In this document: piece by piece, positions 36,142 to 44,818 of the stretch
How positions within the stretch are numbered: the stretch's first letter is position 1
Layout: each line of letters begins with the position of its first letter
Assembly (NCBI RefSeq): GCF_001767255.1
Contig: NZ_CP017639.1
Location: 1,572,875-1,636,874, forward strand
Source of the DNA: Corynebacterium sp. NML98-0116
Lineage (GTDB): Bacteria > Actinomycetota > Actinomycetes > Mycobacteriales > Mycobacteriaceae
DNA length: 64,000 nucleotides
Direction: 5' to 3'
Program-made: the position numbers and the translations under genes
The notes under the pieces: model-generated
Database searches by the model: none
Told to the model about the DNA's origin: nothing
The model's input: the letters and a program-made list of their open reading frames with translations, nothing else

Positions 36142-36632
36142 TGCTGGGCGCGATCTGGGCCGAAAGCATCGACGGCATCATCGGCGACGGCGTGGGCATG
36201 CCCTGGCACCTGCCTGAGGACCTGCGCCACTTCAAGGAGATCACGCTGGGCCACCCGATCATCATGGGGCGCAAGACTTGGGACCACCTCCCCATCAAGC
36301 CGCTGCCGGGCAGGACAAACCATGTGTTGTCCTCGCGCGAGCCCGGCGAGTGGTCCGACGGCGCCTTCGTGTCCCGCGACATCCCAGATTTGAAGACGTC
36401 CGCCTGGATCATCGGCGGTGGCCAGATTTACGAAGCAACCATCGACGAAGTAGACGTCATTGAACGCACGATCGTCGATGTCCACGTCGCAGACAAGCTC
36501 GGAGCGTCCGCCGTCCGCGCACCCCGCGTCACCGATGACTTCGCTATTGTTTCTGATGGACCGTGGCAAACCTCCGCCAATGGCACCCGTTTCAAGTACC
36601 AACGCCTCGAAAGGTTAGGCCCGAAATCATGA
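36141..36632 (+). CDS. folA: Dihydrofolate reductase
   Basis: 163 residues; it reduces dihydrofolate made by ThyA. Motifs: GAIWAESIDGIIGDGVGMPWHLPEDLRHF (the loop with W and the catalytic acid), PIIMGRKTWDHLP (NADPH) and WIIGGGQIYEAT. Start overlaps the thyA stop by one base and its stop overlaps the mycoredoxin start by four bases (ATGA). The four-gene set cysQ-thyA-folA-mrx1 reads as one mRNA. Confidence 0.96.
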   Translation: MLGAIWAESIDGIIGDGVGMPWHLPEDLRHFKEITLGHPIIMGRKTWDHLPIKPLPGRTNHVLSSREPGEWSDGAFVSRDIPDLKTSAWIIGGGQIYEATIDEVDVIERTIVDVHVADKLGASAVRAPRVTDDFAIVSDGPWQTSANGTRFKYQRLERLGPKS

Positions 36633-36910
36633 CCACTCCCGAAACCTCTTCCCACGTCACCATCTTCGCAACCGATTGGTGCCCGTTCTGCAAGAAGCTT
36701 CGCGAGCGCCTCGACCGTACCGAAACCCCCTACGACGTCGTTGACGTCGAAGCCGAAGGCGCCGAGGACGCCGCCGCATGGGTCGAGTCCGTCAACGACG
36801 GCAACCGCGTCGTCCCCACCGTCCTCTACTCTGACGGCACGCACGCGACCAACCCTGCCGCGTCCGCAGTCCGCGCGAAGCTGCGCGAACTGACGGGCGA
36901 AGAGGCCTAA
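36629..36910 (+). CDS. mrx1: Mycoredoxin 1 (glutaredoxin-like)
   Basis: 93 residues with the redox motif WCPFCKKLRERL (CPFC) and the thioredoxin-fold VVPTVLYSDG with cis-Pro. Mycoredoxins reduce mycothiol mixed disulfides. In C. glutamicum Mrx1 lies in the same place, after folA. Start ATG 36629 overlaps the folA stop; a longer frame from 36563 lies inside folA and is not used. Confidence 0.9.
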   Translation: MTTPETSSHVTIFATDWCPFCKKLRERLDRTETPYDVVDVEAEGAEDAAAWVESVNDGNRVVPTVLYSDGTHATNPAASAVRAKLRELTGEEA

Positions 36911-36926
36911 CACCCGGGCAAATAGC

Positions 36927-36959
36927 GATGCCGTCGCGGGCGCCCGCGACTTTGGCATC
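36927..36959 (+). terminator. Palindromic hairpin after mrx1, overlapping the tRNA-Arg -35 box
   Basis: GTCGCGGGCGCCCGCGAC (36933-36950) is a perfect palindrome, extended by GATGCC/GGCATC arms to 36927-36959. Only TTT follows the core, so it may be a weak terminator of the cysQ operon. The right arm includes the TTGGCA -35 box of tRNA-Arg. Confidence 0.5.
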
Positions 36960-36980
36960 ACTTCTGTCCTGCGGTACTGT
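36952..36980 (+). promoter_or_regulatory. Promoter of tRNA-Arg
   Basis: TTGGCA (36952-36957), 17-base spacer, TACTGT (36975-36980), ten bases before the mature tRNA. Confidence 0.7.
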
Positions 36981-36990
36981 TAGTCGAGTT

Positions 36991-37063
36991 GCCCCAGTAG
37001 CTCAGGGGATAGAGCACGGCTCTCCTAAAGCCGGTGTCGGAGGTTCGAATCCTCTCTGGGGCG
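36991..37063 (+). tRNA. tRNA-Arg (anticodon CCT)
   Basis: A 73-base cloverleaf beginning GCCCCAG. The D arm is GCTC/GAGC, the anticodon stem CGGCT/AGCCG with loop CTCCTAA gives anticodon CCT (codon AGG), and the T arm is GGAGG-TTCGAAT-CCTCT. Discriminator G; CCA not encoded. Confidence 0.96.
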
Positions 37064-37068
37064 CAAAA

Positions 37069-37107
37069 CACCCCCGCGGCCTGCGCAAATAGGCTGCGGG
37101 GGTTTCG
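37069..37107 (+). terminator. Terminator after tRNA-Arg
   Basis: Stem CCCCCGCGGCCT (37071-37082) with AGGCTGCGGGGG (37091-37102), then TTT. It may also serve the convergent synthase gene. Confidence 0.8.
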
Positions 37108-37132
37108 CATTTCTGCAAAGAACGCGAATGCA

Positions 37133-39562
37133 CTAACTTATCTGCCCTCTTTGCGCAAGATTTGGCCGGCCCAGGAACTCCTTGACCACGGTCATCATGT
37201 CCGACTTCTTCATGTCCGGCAGGTAACAGTGAATGACTGCCAGCGAGATATTGGCGAGTGACATTTCGTCTTCGTACAGCAGGTACCAGCCTTGGTGCGT
37301 CGGGTGGAATTTGTGCTTCGAGGCAGCGAGTGAGCGGAAGCCGTAGAGTGGCTCGATCGTCGCACCGGCCTTATCCAGGATGATTTCTACGAGTGATTCC
37401 GGCGCATCCGTTCGAGCCAGCGGCGCTCCGGAGAGGGAGACCCATCCAAGTCCTTGCTCGGCAGCGATGCGGGTGCTTTCCGCGAGAAGGAATTCGATGG
37501 CTGGCCGGAACCCGTTCGCGTCGCGGCGCATGAAGTCAAGGGTGTAGCCGACGAGGGCGCCGCCCTCGTAGACGGGCAGCCAGCTTGTTACTGCGTGCAG
37601 GCTGCCGTCGTCGCCCACTGCGAGGAGGAGTTTGGTGTCCGGGTCGCGGAGCTCGTCGAGCCCTCCCAGGGTGAAGCCCATTTCTGGAAGCGCTTTATCC
37701 GCGACCCATTGTTCTGAGAGCGCGACGATGCGCTCACGCATTTCCACTGGGCTTTCGGCCCAGCTCGTCCACACGGCGCGCACGCCTTCTTTCGCCGCAC
37801 GGTTGCGCGCGGTTCGGATGTTCTGGAACTTCTTGCCTTTGAACTCGATGTTGTCCGTCAACAACATGGATTCTTCGGCGACGTGGATGCGTCGGAAGTC
37901 GGGGCGAGCAAAGGTGCCAGGCACTGAGTACCACGCGACTCTCCAGCCTTGACGTGCGGCAAACTCTTCAAACGCAGTGGCAACGGCTTCTTCCGTCATC
38001 GTGCCGCAGTGCACGGGACTTCCGACCGTGACAGCGACGTTGTAGGAGACGCGGTACGCGACGACGCCTTCTCCGTCGCCGGAGTCCGTCCCGCAGAAAA
38101 AGTAGCGGTTTCTTTCCCACAGCCCCATCCACGCGAGGTGGTCACCGGACCCATGGACCAGAATCTCCCGGGCTCGCTGGCGGTCCTGCGCGTGTGCTTC
38201 GGACGGCGGCGCGGACAGTACCTCAAACAGTGCAATCAGCGCGGTAATCCAGAATATGATTCCCACCCATTCGTAGAAGATCCACGCCACGGAGCTGATG
38301 GGGAACGCATGCGTTGGAGCCAGCACAGCTACCACGGGTGGGAGGTACCTGTTCGGCAGCTCAGCAAGCAGCGCGCTTATCGACGCTCCTCCGAGGATGC
38401 CGTCTCGCACAACCCAGGCTCCGCAGGTCCACAGTGCTGCGGTTGCTAACCACGTCCCTCCTATGATCGCCGCGCCACGGTACCAGTTGGACGGAACCGT
38501 GAACCGGCGGCGAGTGGCAATGAGGACTGCAATGGTGACCAGCCACGGGAGAACTACCAGTATTGTGTTCACAGCGGTAGAGCCGTCTGCTCCCCCACCG
38601 ATTGTTTGCCAGCAGATCACCGCAATGGATCCAACGCTGACGAGGATGGCTGCCCACCATGCCAGTTTCCTGCCATGCACGAGCCCCAGCGCAAGGATGG
38701 CTGACAAAACGATAGGCAGGGCATTCATCAGCAAGGGACCGAGGCCATGTTGACTGTTTACCGCCATCGCTTCCGCGCAGGCGACGGATGTAGCGTCAGC
38801 GCACCGCTGGGCTACTAAATGCCCTGCGACTGTCGGCTCCCACATCAGCTTGCTCGCTCCTGCGAAAGGCCCCTGTGCAGCGGGGTTGATCGCCGTGATA
38901 ACTGGCCCGATTGCAACACTGAGAAACAGGGCAGCCACCAGGACCCGTGATTCACGCAGCGACATTCTGCGTGGGGTACCAGTGTCCGTGACAAGGACGC
39001 CCGCGACGGCCCCTGCGACAATGGCGACAAGTGCAACGACGCCTGAGAGTGAGCCGTCGTAGAGCACAAGGGTCGCCATCATCGCAAGCATCACGAGGCG
39101 GAGGCGGCGTCGCCACAGCACGCCCATGAAGGCAGTGGCGAATGCGGCGGGCCCGAAGATCCACGCGACCGGAGACACAAAGGTCTCGTTGGCAAGGTCT
39201 GGGCCCCACAGGTTAAAGCCTGCTCGCTCGATGGCACTACCGATGATGAAGCCGAAAGGAAGCGCTACAAACTCGGAAGCCGTCGCCACAACCGCGAAGC
39301 GAGCAGAGCCAAGTCGCACCTCGGCTGGAACTGCGAATAGCAGCGCTGCGACAGTGGCCAGGATGAGCCCGACGAGGTTACCTGCGGTCAGCCCTGCGGT
39401 GGCCCAGTGCCAAAGGTCGGGATCAACGGGAAGGCGCAATCCGAAAGCCTCCCGCGGGGCCGCACCCGACAATACGCAGGCTAAATACGCAGCCCAAGCG
39501 ATACTCAAGAGGCCGAGCGTGACTGGAACTTTCCTCAAACAGGTGCTGATCAAGTGTTTCAT
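37133..39562 (-). CDS. Aminoacyl-phosphatidylglycerol synthase (MprF-like)
   Basis: 809 residues. The first about 430 hold around twelve membrane helices (flippase-like part) and the C-terminal about 330 are a DUF2156 acyltransferase domain (VAWYSVPGTFARPDFRR, QNIRTARNRAAKEGV, SLSGAPLARTDAPESL, LYGFRSLAASKHKFHPTHQGWYLLYED). The enzyme uses aminoacyl-tRNA to modify phosphatidylglycerol and lowers surface charge. It is coupled to an esterase gene (ATGA overlap 39559-39562). In C. glutamicum a similar pair makes and removes alanyl-phosphatidylglycerol. The amino acid is inferred, not seen. Confidence 0.88.
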   Translation of the reverse strand: MKHLISTCLRKVPVTLGLLSIAWAAYLACVLSGAAPREAFGLRLPVDPDLWHWATAGLTAGNLVGLILATVAALLFAVPAEVRLGSARFAVVATASEFVALPFGFIIGSAIERAGFNLWGPDLANETFVSPVAWIFGPAAFATAFMGVLWRRRLRLVMLAMMATLVLYDGSLSGVVALVAIVAGAVAGVLVTDTGTPRRMSLRESRVLVAALFLSVAIGPVITAINPAAQGPFAGASKLMWEPTVAGHLVAQRCADATSVACAEAMAVNSQHGLGPLLMNALPIVLSAILALGLVHGRKLAWWAAILVSVGSIAVICWQTIGGGADGSTAVNTILVVLPWLVTIAVLIATRRRFTVPSNWYRGAAIIGGTWLATAALWTCGAWVVRDGILGGASISALLAELPNRYLPPVVAVLAPTHAFPISSVAWIFYEWVGIIFWITALIALFEVLSAPPSEAHAQDRQRAREILVHGSGDHLAWMGLWERNRYFFCGTDSGDGEGVVAYRVSYNVAVTVGSPVHCGTMTEEAVATAFEEFAARQGWRVAWYSVPGTFARPDFRRIHVAEESMLLTDNIEFKGKKFQNIRTARNRAAKEGVRAVWTSWAESPVEMRERIVALSEQWVADKALPEMGFTLGGLDELRDPDTKLLLAVGDDGSLHAVTSWLPVYEGGALVGYTLDFMRRDANGFRPAIEFLLAESTRIAAEQGLGWVSLSGAPLARTDAPESLVEIILDKAGATIEPLYGFRSLAASKHKFHPTHQGWYLLYEDEMSLANISLAVIHCYLPDMKKSDMMTVVKEFLGRPNLAQRGQIS

Positions 39563-40776
39563 TGAATTCCTCCGCGTTGAGCAACGAAGTCAATGTCTTG
39601 GCGCAACGCCACTCGCCACACTTCGAAGCTGTGCCCACCTGGCAGCGAGCGAAATGTGGTGCTCATTCCGGCTTTCTTCGCGAGCTCGTTTTGGTGCGGA
39701 AGCGCTGCCATAGCCTCTTGGTCACGCTTGCCGGCGGCAAACCTGCCAGCGATTCCCTTGTAGGTCACAGTCCCGATTGCCTCCTGAAGGAGCGTTTCCG
39801 GGTTCACGGATTGGAACGCGGCCTCGTCGCCGCCGAACAGCACGTCGACGGTCCGTTGGTGCCCGCCTAGGTTCGGTTCGGCCTCACCCGAATAGTCGAG
39901 GAACGTCCCGTAGGCCGTGGGATCGTTGGTAATCACTTGGAGTGCGCACGTGCCGCCGTAGCTTAACCCACCGATTGCCCACGTGCGTTGGTCTTCTTTC
40001 ACACGGAAATTGTCCTTGACCAGCTGTGGAATTTGCTGGGCCAGGTAGGTTTGGATTTGCAGATCCGGGCCGTCCACGCACCCGGGATTCCCCGTGGTTG
40101 TTCCTGTGCCGTCCGCGCTGACGACAATGGGGGCTACGCCGTCGTGTGCAACTTGGTAGTCGTCGAGCGTCTGTTGCGCCCCGCCTTCGTCAAACCACCG
40201 GATTGGGCTGCCGGGGCTTCCCGCGAGCAGCACGAGGACCGGTAGGTGCTCGCCATGCCAGTAGGCGGGCGGAACGTACACAATTGCATCGCGCAGCGGT
40301 GGGGCAGGCAGGGTCACTAGGGCGCCCACTTCCCTGCCGTCGAGGGTCGGGGCGGTCGTCGTTTCGCGGAACTGATCCAAATTCATGGACACGGTGACCG
40401 GGACCGGGCGGAAGGACCCGAGGGTCGGGTACTGCTCATAAACAAGGTTGACCGCGAGGTACGCCAGCATCAAAGGAATCACTGCGAGCGGGGCGAGGCG
40501 CCACCGCCACCGCGGCGCCAAGAAGATGGTCGCCACCACGAACACGGCAGCTGCACAGCTGGCGTAGATGTGCCACGGAATTGCATCCGGGAACGGCTTC
40601 GGCCACACCGTGAGCAACAGGTACGCCGCTGCGAGCAGCGCTGCCGCGATTGCGAGTGCAATGCGCCGGTGCTGACGGCCGTACCACAACGCGACAACCA
40701 CGGAAGCAGCTAAAGAGAGGTAGATCGCCCAGGTCGCGCCTGTGCTGACCACGGATAACGAACGGATTGCATCCAC
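39559..40776 (-). CDS. Membrane-anchored esterase coupled to the aminoacyl-PG synthase
   Basis: 405 residues from GTG 40776. About four membrane helices (1-130) precede an extracellular alpha/beta-hydrolase of esterase D/mycolyltransferase type: YVPPAYWHGEHLPVLVLLAGSPG, the nucleophile elbow IGGLSYGGT (Ser) and a C-terminal His in LPGGHSFEVWR. It overlaps the following synthase gene. In C. glutamicum the protein encoded with the aaPG synthase hydrolyses the modified lipid. An antigen-85-like mycolyl role is less likely because of the topology and pairing. Confidence 0.82.
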   Translation of the reverse strand: MDAIRSLSVVSTGATWAIYLSLAASVVVALWYGRQHRRIALAIAAALLAAAYLLLTVWPKPFPDAIPWHIYASCAAAVFVVATIFLAPRWRWRLAPLAVIPLMLAYLAVNLVYEQYPTLGSFRPVPVTVSMNLDQFRETTTAPTLDGREVGALVTLPAPPLRDAIVYVPPAYWHGEHLPVLVLLAGSPGSPIRWFDEGGAQQTLDDYQVAHDGVAPIVVSADGTGTTTGNPGCVDGPDLQIQTYLAQQIPQLVKDNFRVKEDQRTWAIGGLSYGGTCALQVITNDPTAYGTFLDYSGEAEPNLGGHQRTVDVLFGGDEAAFQSVNPETLLQEAIGTVTYKGIAGRFAAGKRDQEAMAALPHQNELAKKAGMSTTFRSLPGGHSFEVWRVALRQDIDFVAQRGGIQ

Positions 40777-40796
40777 GGCGAGTAGTTTAAGACGCT

Positions 40797-41435
40797 ATGG
40801 CGTTGCTTTCCTACGTGCCACGGATACTTCCATCCCCTTCAACAGCGAACTCCCAGACAACAGGCCGCATCGTTGTGGCCCTCCATGGCACTGGCTCCTC
40901 CCCTTTTGTCTTCCGCCGCCTTGCACACGCACTGGAAAAACATGGGATTGGGTTGATTGCGCCTGGCTACGGCCATCGGGCAACGGCAGGTATCGACGCC
41001 TCGTCCCAAGAGATTGCGGCGTTCCTCGACAGCCTGGCTGCGCAGCAGGTCGATGTTGTGGGGCACTCGTATGGCGCGCTGATCGGGCTGAGGGCTGTTC
41101 AGCTGAGCGCAATCGCCGCGCGCTGCGGCACGATCGTGGGCCTCGGAGCCTCGTGGCGTGGCACGCACGGCATTGCGCGTCTGTTTCCGCCTGGACTTGT
41201 TCGGGCAGTGGTTGGCGACGCGTTCGTCGAATTGGAGCATTTCCGGGAGGAGCCAGTGGCCCCTTCCGGTACCGAAATCGTCTCCATCGTTTCGGATGCT
41301 GACCGCATTGTTCCAGCGTGGTCGTCACGGTGGGGAGACGTGATCGAGGTGTCTGGTGTATCGCATGCGGCGCTGGCGTTGCGGACGAATGAGATCCTGG
41401 CGGCGCTCGGGGTATGCCCTTCCGGCACCGACTGA
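40797..41435 (+). CDS. Alpha/beta-hydrolase fold protein
   Basis: 212 residues. Oxyanion region VVALHGTGSSPFVFRRLAHAL, nucleophile elbow VVGHSYGAL (Ser near residue 85), acid probably in VSDADRIVP and His in VSGVSHAAL. No signal peptide, so cytosolic. Substrate unknown. A TAGTTT box 8 bases upstream and no Shine-Dalgarno suggest a leaderless mRNA. It is divergent from the esterase gene by 20 bases. Confidence 0.8.
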   Translation: MALLSYVPRILPSPSTANSQTTGRIVVALHGTGSSPFVFRRLAHALEKHGIGLIAPGYGHRATAGIDASSQEIAAFLDSLAAQQVDVVGHSYGALIGLRAVQLSAIAARCGTIVGLGASWRGTHGIARLFPPGLVRAVVGDAFVELEHFREEPVAPSGTEIVSIVSDADRIVPAWSSRWGDVIEVSGVSHAALALRTNEILAALGVCPSGTD

Positions 41436-41455
41436 ACAGCAACAACCCTACATTG

Positions 41456-41484
41456 TTGATACGTCACCAATAATCACCTACACT
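41456..41484 (+). promoter_or_regulatory. Strong sigma-A-like promoter of yceI
   Basis: TTGATA (41456-41461), 17-base spacer, TACACT (41479-41484). The 6-base ACGTCA occurs at the -35 end and again near 41502, possibly as half-sites of an operator. Confidence 0.7.
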
Positions 41485-41530
41485 CGCACCTGCAATCATT
41501 TTTGATGACACGTCAACGACAGTAGGAATC

Positions 41531-42070
41531 ATGTCTCAGCTCACCGGTACATACAAGCTCGACCCGGCACACTCCTCCATCGGCTTCACCGTCCGCCACG
41601 CGATGGTGACGAAGGTCCGCGGCGAGTTTACCGACCACGACGCCACCATCACGCTCACCGACGATCTGGCAGCAAGCACGGCACAGGGCACGGTCCGGAC
41701 CGCGAGCGTCGATACCCGAAACGAGGACCGCGACGCACACGTGCGCGGCGAGGACTTCTTCGATGTGGAGAAGCACCCGGAAATGACGTTTACCTCCACG
41801 GCATTCAACGTAGATAATGCCGGCAACGGCACCGTCACGGGTGATCTGACCATCAAGGGCACCACGAAGCCAGTCACGTTCGAGGTTGAGACCTTCGGCG
41901 TCGAGGGGGACCCGTTCGGTAACACGCGCATCGGGTTCGAGGCCAGCACGTCAATTAACCGCACCGATTTCGGCATCGATTTCCAGGCCCCGCTCAACTC
42001 GGGCGGCATGCTCGTGAGTGAGAAGGTCGCCATTGAAATTGAGGGCTCCGCGATCAAGCAGAGCGCCTAG
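41531..42070 (+). CDS. YceI family lipocalin-like protein
   Basis: 179 residues forming the YceI beta-barrel: GTYKLDPAHSSIGFTVRHAMVTKVRGEF at the N-terminus, VRTASVDTRNEDRDAHVRGEDFFDVEKHPEMTF in the middle and a final GSAIKQSA. The family binds polyisoprenoids in a hydrophobic tube; members may carry quinones or isoprenoid lipids. No signal peptide is present, so it is cytosolic, as is common in actinobacteria. AGTAGGA precedes the ATG. Confidence 0.92.
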   Translation: MSQLTGTYKLDPAHSSIGFTVRHAMVTKVRGEFTDHDATITLTDDLAASTAQGTVRTASVDTRNEDRDAHVRGEDFFDVEKHPEMTFTSTAFNVDNAGNGTVTGDLTIKGTTKPVTFEVETFGVEGDPFGNTRIGFEASTSINRTDFGIDFQAPLNSGGMLVSEKVAIEIEGSAIKQSA

Positions 42071-42091
42071 TCTCTGCCGTACCATCGAGGC

Positions 42092-43582
42092 ATGAGTGCT
42101 TCGAAGATCCCAACCATGTCGGTCCCCGTACAGGACTCCCGCGGGCCGTACGTCCTCGGCATCGACGTCGGCTCTACCGCGAGCCGCGGCGGCCTTTACG
42201 ACGCCACCGGCCGCCCCGTCAAGGGCGCGAAGCAGCGCGTTGCGCACGCGTTTACTACCACCGCTGACGGCGCGAGCACCATCGACGCCGACCAGGTCGT
42301 CGCCGAGGTCCGCAAGGTTATCGACGACACCGTCGCGTTCGCCGCAGCGCATGACCTGCGCATTGAGGCCGTCTGCATGGACTCGTTCGCCTCGAGCCTC
42401 CTCCTTGTCGACGCCCACGGCGACGCCCTGACCCCGCTGTACACCTACGCCGATTCGCAATCCCGCGACTACGTCGAGCAGCTCCGCAACACAATCGACG
42501 AGGCCGAGTACCACCAGCGCACCGGCGTGCGCCTCCACACGAGTTACCACCCGGCGCGCCTCGCCTGGGCAAAGGAGCAGCTGCCCGAGTTTGCGCGCGC
42601 AGCCACGATCATGACGATCGGCGAGTACGTGTACCACAAGCTCGCGGGCATCCATGGCCTGGCCGTCTCTACCGCGGCGTGGTCGGGCGTCGCCAATGCG
42701 CACACGGGGAAGCTCGACACCGAGATTCTCGACGCCATCGACATCCCGCACGACATGATCCAGCCGCTGCGCTTCCCCGACGAACCCGACTACCCGGATG
42801 ACACCGCGTGGCCCGCGCTCAATGGGGTTGCGTGGTTCCACTGCATCCCAGACGGCTGGCCGTCCAATGTCGGCCCCGGCGCGACCGGCCCCGACACTAT
42901 CGCGGTAGCCGCGGCGACCTCCGGCGCGATGCGCGTCATACTCCCGGAGGTGCCAGCTCGCATCCCAGAGGGACTGTGGTGCTACCGCATCGCACGAGAC
43001 AAGGCCATCTTGGGCGGCGCGCTCAACGACGTCGGGCGTGCCGTCACCTGGCTCGAGGAAACCATCCAGCCGGTGGCCCCGGATGAGATCGCCGCGGTGC
43101 TGTCTGCCGGCCCAGAGCGCGCCCCGCTAGTGCTGCCGTTCTTTACCGGCGAGCGCTCCACCGGCTGGGCCGCGAGCGCGCAAGCGCAGCTCTTGGGCGT
43201 CACCGCGGCAACTACACCGGCTGATTTGTGGCGGGGCGTGTTTGAAGGCATCGCGATGTCGTATCTTCGCGTCTACGAGCAGCTCAAGGAGGCAGGCGCA
43301 CTCCCCGAGCGCGTGGTCGCCTCCGGGCGCGTCACGGCCGACCACCCGGCGTGGCTGTCGGTGCTCGCCGATGCGCTTGGTTGCGACGTCGTCCCCCTGG
43401 AGATGAAGCGCGCCACCCTGCGCGGTACCGTGCTCATCGCGCTGGAAGACATCGCCCCTGAAGTAAAGAGAGCGACCCCGCCGTTCGGCCAAGGACACCG
43501 CAACGTGGATGCACACGCCGAGTACTTCAGGGAGCTCCGCGACCGCTTCGAGGCTGCGTACCGCACGTTAGTTGTACAGTAG
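42092..43582 (+). CDS. FGGY family carbohydrate kinase (gluconokinase-like)
   Basis: 496 residues. The FGGY N-domain has YVLGIDVGSTASRGGLYD (ATP phosphate loop), and the C-domain has VAAATSGAMRVI, GGALNDVGRAV, LVLPFFTGERSTGW and VVASGRVTADHPAWLSVLADALG. The sugar is not clear from sequence; the FTGERS motif is usual in gluconokinases. A TACCAT box lies 5 bases upstream of ATG 42092 with little Shine-Dalgarno; an in-frame ATG at 42116 is possible. No transporter or regulator for the sugar adjoins. Confidence 0.85.
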   Translation: MSASKIPTMSVPVQDSRGPYVLGIDVGSTASRGGLYDATGRPVKGAKQRVAHAFTTTADGASTIDADQVVAEVRKVIDDTVAFAAAHDLRIEAVCMDSFASSLLLVDAHGDALTPLYTYADSQSRDYVEQLRNTIDEAEYHQRTGVRLHTSYHPARLAWAKEQLPEFARAATIMTIGEYVYHKLAGIHGLAVSTAAWSGVANAHTGKLDTEILDAIDIPHDMIQPLRFPDEPDYPDDTAWPALNGVAWFHCIPDGWPSNVGPGATGPDTIAVAAATSGAMRVILPEVPARIPEGLWCYRIARDKAILGGALNDVGRAVTWLEETIQPVAPDEIAAVLSAGPERAPLVLPFFTGERSTGWAASAQAQLLGVTAATTPADLWRGVFEGIAMSYLRVYEQLKEAGALPERVVASGRVTADHPAWLSVLADALGCDVVPLEMKRATLRGTVLIALEDIAPEVKRATPPFGQGHRNVDAHAEYFRELRDRFEAAYRTLVVQ

Positions 43583-43585
43583 CTC

Positions 43586-43602
43586 TACAATCAGTCTGAT
43601 TG
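43586..43602 (+). promoter_or_regulatory. -10 box overlapped by a palindrome upstream of yibE/F
   Basis: TACAAT (43586-43591) is overlapped by CAATCAGtCTGATTG (43588-43602), a perfect 7-base inverted repeat. This is the geometry of a repressor operator; it could also be a short hairpin at the mRNA start. Confidence 0.5.
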
Positions 43603-43632
43603 TCTCAGTACTGTTCTCACAAGGGAGCTTCG

Positions 43633-44799
43633 TTGGCACGCCACGCAACCCAGTCATCGCCATCCCCGCTGCGCACGGCACGCGGCGCGCTCGTAGCGTT
43701 CCTCGCGATTGCGGGCATCGCCACGGTAGTGGGCCTCGCCCTACTGTGGCCGGGCGGCAAGCAGCCAGAGGTCCTGCCCGGGTTTGAGCAGACCCAGACG
43801 TCAACGGCGGAAACCGTCAAGGCAACCGTCATTGAGCACTCGGTGGCTCCCTGTGGTGGCGTCGCAACGCCGAACCACCCTGAGTGCGACTTCCTGCGCG
43901 TCGAGCTCAAGTCCGGAGGCACCACCACGATCGAGACAGCGCAGCAGCCGGGCACCCCGGAGCTTTCGGTCGGCGACCGCGTGGTGCTCTCGGTGCACCA
44001 CAGCCCCGAGACTTCGTACTCCTTCCTTGACATGGATCGCTCGATACCGCTTGGGCTGTGGCTCGCACTCACGCTGCTGGTCGTCGTCGTGGTTGGGGCA
44101 TGGCGCGGGGTGCGCGCGATTTTCGGCCTACTGTGCACCTTGCTCGTCATCTTCGGCTTCCTGGTCCCCGGGCTGCTGCTCGGCTACAGCCCCGTAGGGC
44201 TTTCCCTGGTGACAGGGGCGGCGGTGCTCTTCCCTGTCATCTTTGTTGTGCACGGCAGGAATTGGAAGTCCGCGTCAGCCCTGGCTGGCACCCTGACCGC
44301 GCTGGGGCTCGCGGCACTCGCCGCGCACCTCGCCATCGATACGACGCAGCTGCGCGGCCTTGCCGACGAAAACAACCTCCTCATCCACATGTACCTCCCC
44401 CAGGTGCAAGTGCCAGGCATCATGCTCGCCGGATTCATCATCGGCGCCCTCGGCGTGCTCACCGACGTCACCATTGCGCAGGCTTCAACGGTGCAGGAGC
44501 TGTATGAGACTTCGCCCGACGCCCGGCCCCGCACCGTGTTCACCTCCGCGATGAAGGTCGGCCACGACCACATTGCGTCGATGGTCTACACCCTGGTCCT
44601 GGCGTATATGGGCGCTGCCCTCCCCCTGTCGATGCTGCTCCAGGTCGCCGACCGGCCGCTGACCCAGGTGCTCACCTCCGACGTGGTGGCCACCGAGATC
44701 ATGCGTTCGAGTATCGGCGCGATCGCGTTGGTCCTGGCAGTGCCGATCACCACGGCGATTGCCGCGTGGACAATCCGCGCTCCCCAACCCCAACAGTAA
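43633..44799 (+). CDS. YibE/F family membrane protein
   Basis: 388 residues from TTG 43633, preceded by AAGGGAG. It has an N-terminal helix, an extracytoplasmic beta-rich domain (about 60-130) with two Cys (VAPCGGV and PECDFLRV) that could form a disulfide, then seven or more helices with the YibE/F core: VPGIMLAGFIIGALGVLTDVTIAQASTVQEL and MKVGHDHIASMVYTLVLAYMGAALPL. The biochemical role is unknown. A palindrome covers its promoter. Confidence 0.86.
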   Translation: MARHATQSSPSPLRTARGALVAFLAIAGIATVVGLALLWPGGKQPEVLPGFEQTQTSTAETVKATVIEHSVAPCGGVATPNHPECDFLRVELKSGGTTTIETAQQPGTPELSVGDRVVLSVHHSPETSYSFLDMDRSIPLGLWLALTLLVVVVVGAWRGVRAIFGLLCTLLVIFGFLVPGLLLGYSPVGLSLVTGAAVLFPVIFVVHGRNWKSASALAGTLTALGLAALAAHLAIDTTQLRGLADENNLLIHMYLPQVQVPGIMLAGFIIGALGVLTDVTIAQASTVQELYETSPDARPRTVFTSAMKVGHDHIASMVYTLVLAYMGAALPLSMLLQVADRPLTQVLTSDVVATEIMRSSIGAIALVLAVPITTAIAAWTIRAPQPQQ

Positions 44800-44818
44800 T
44801 GTTGCTAGAGTTACGGGT

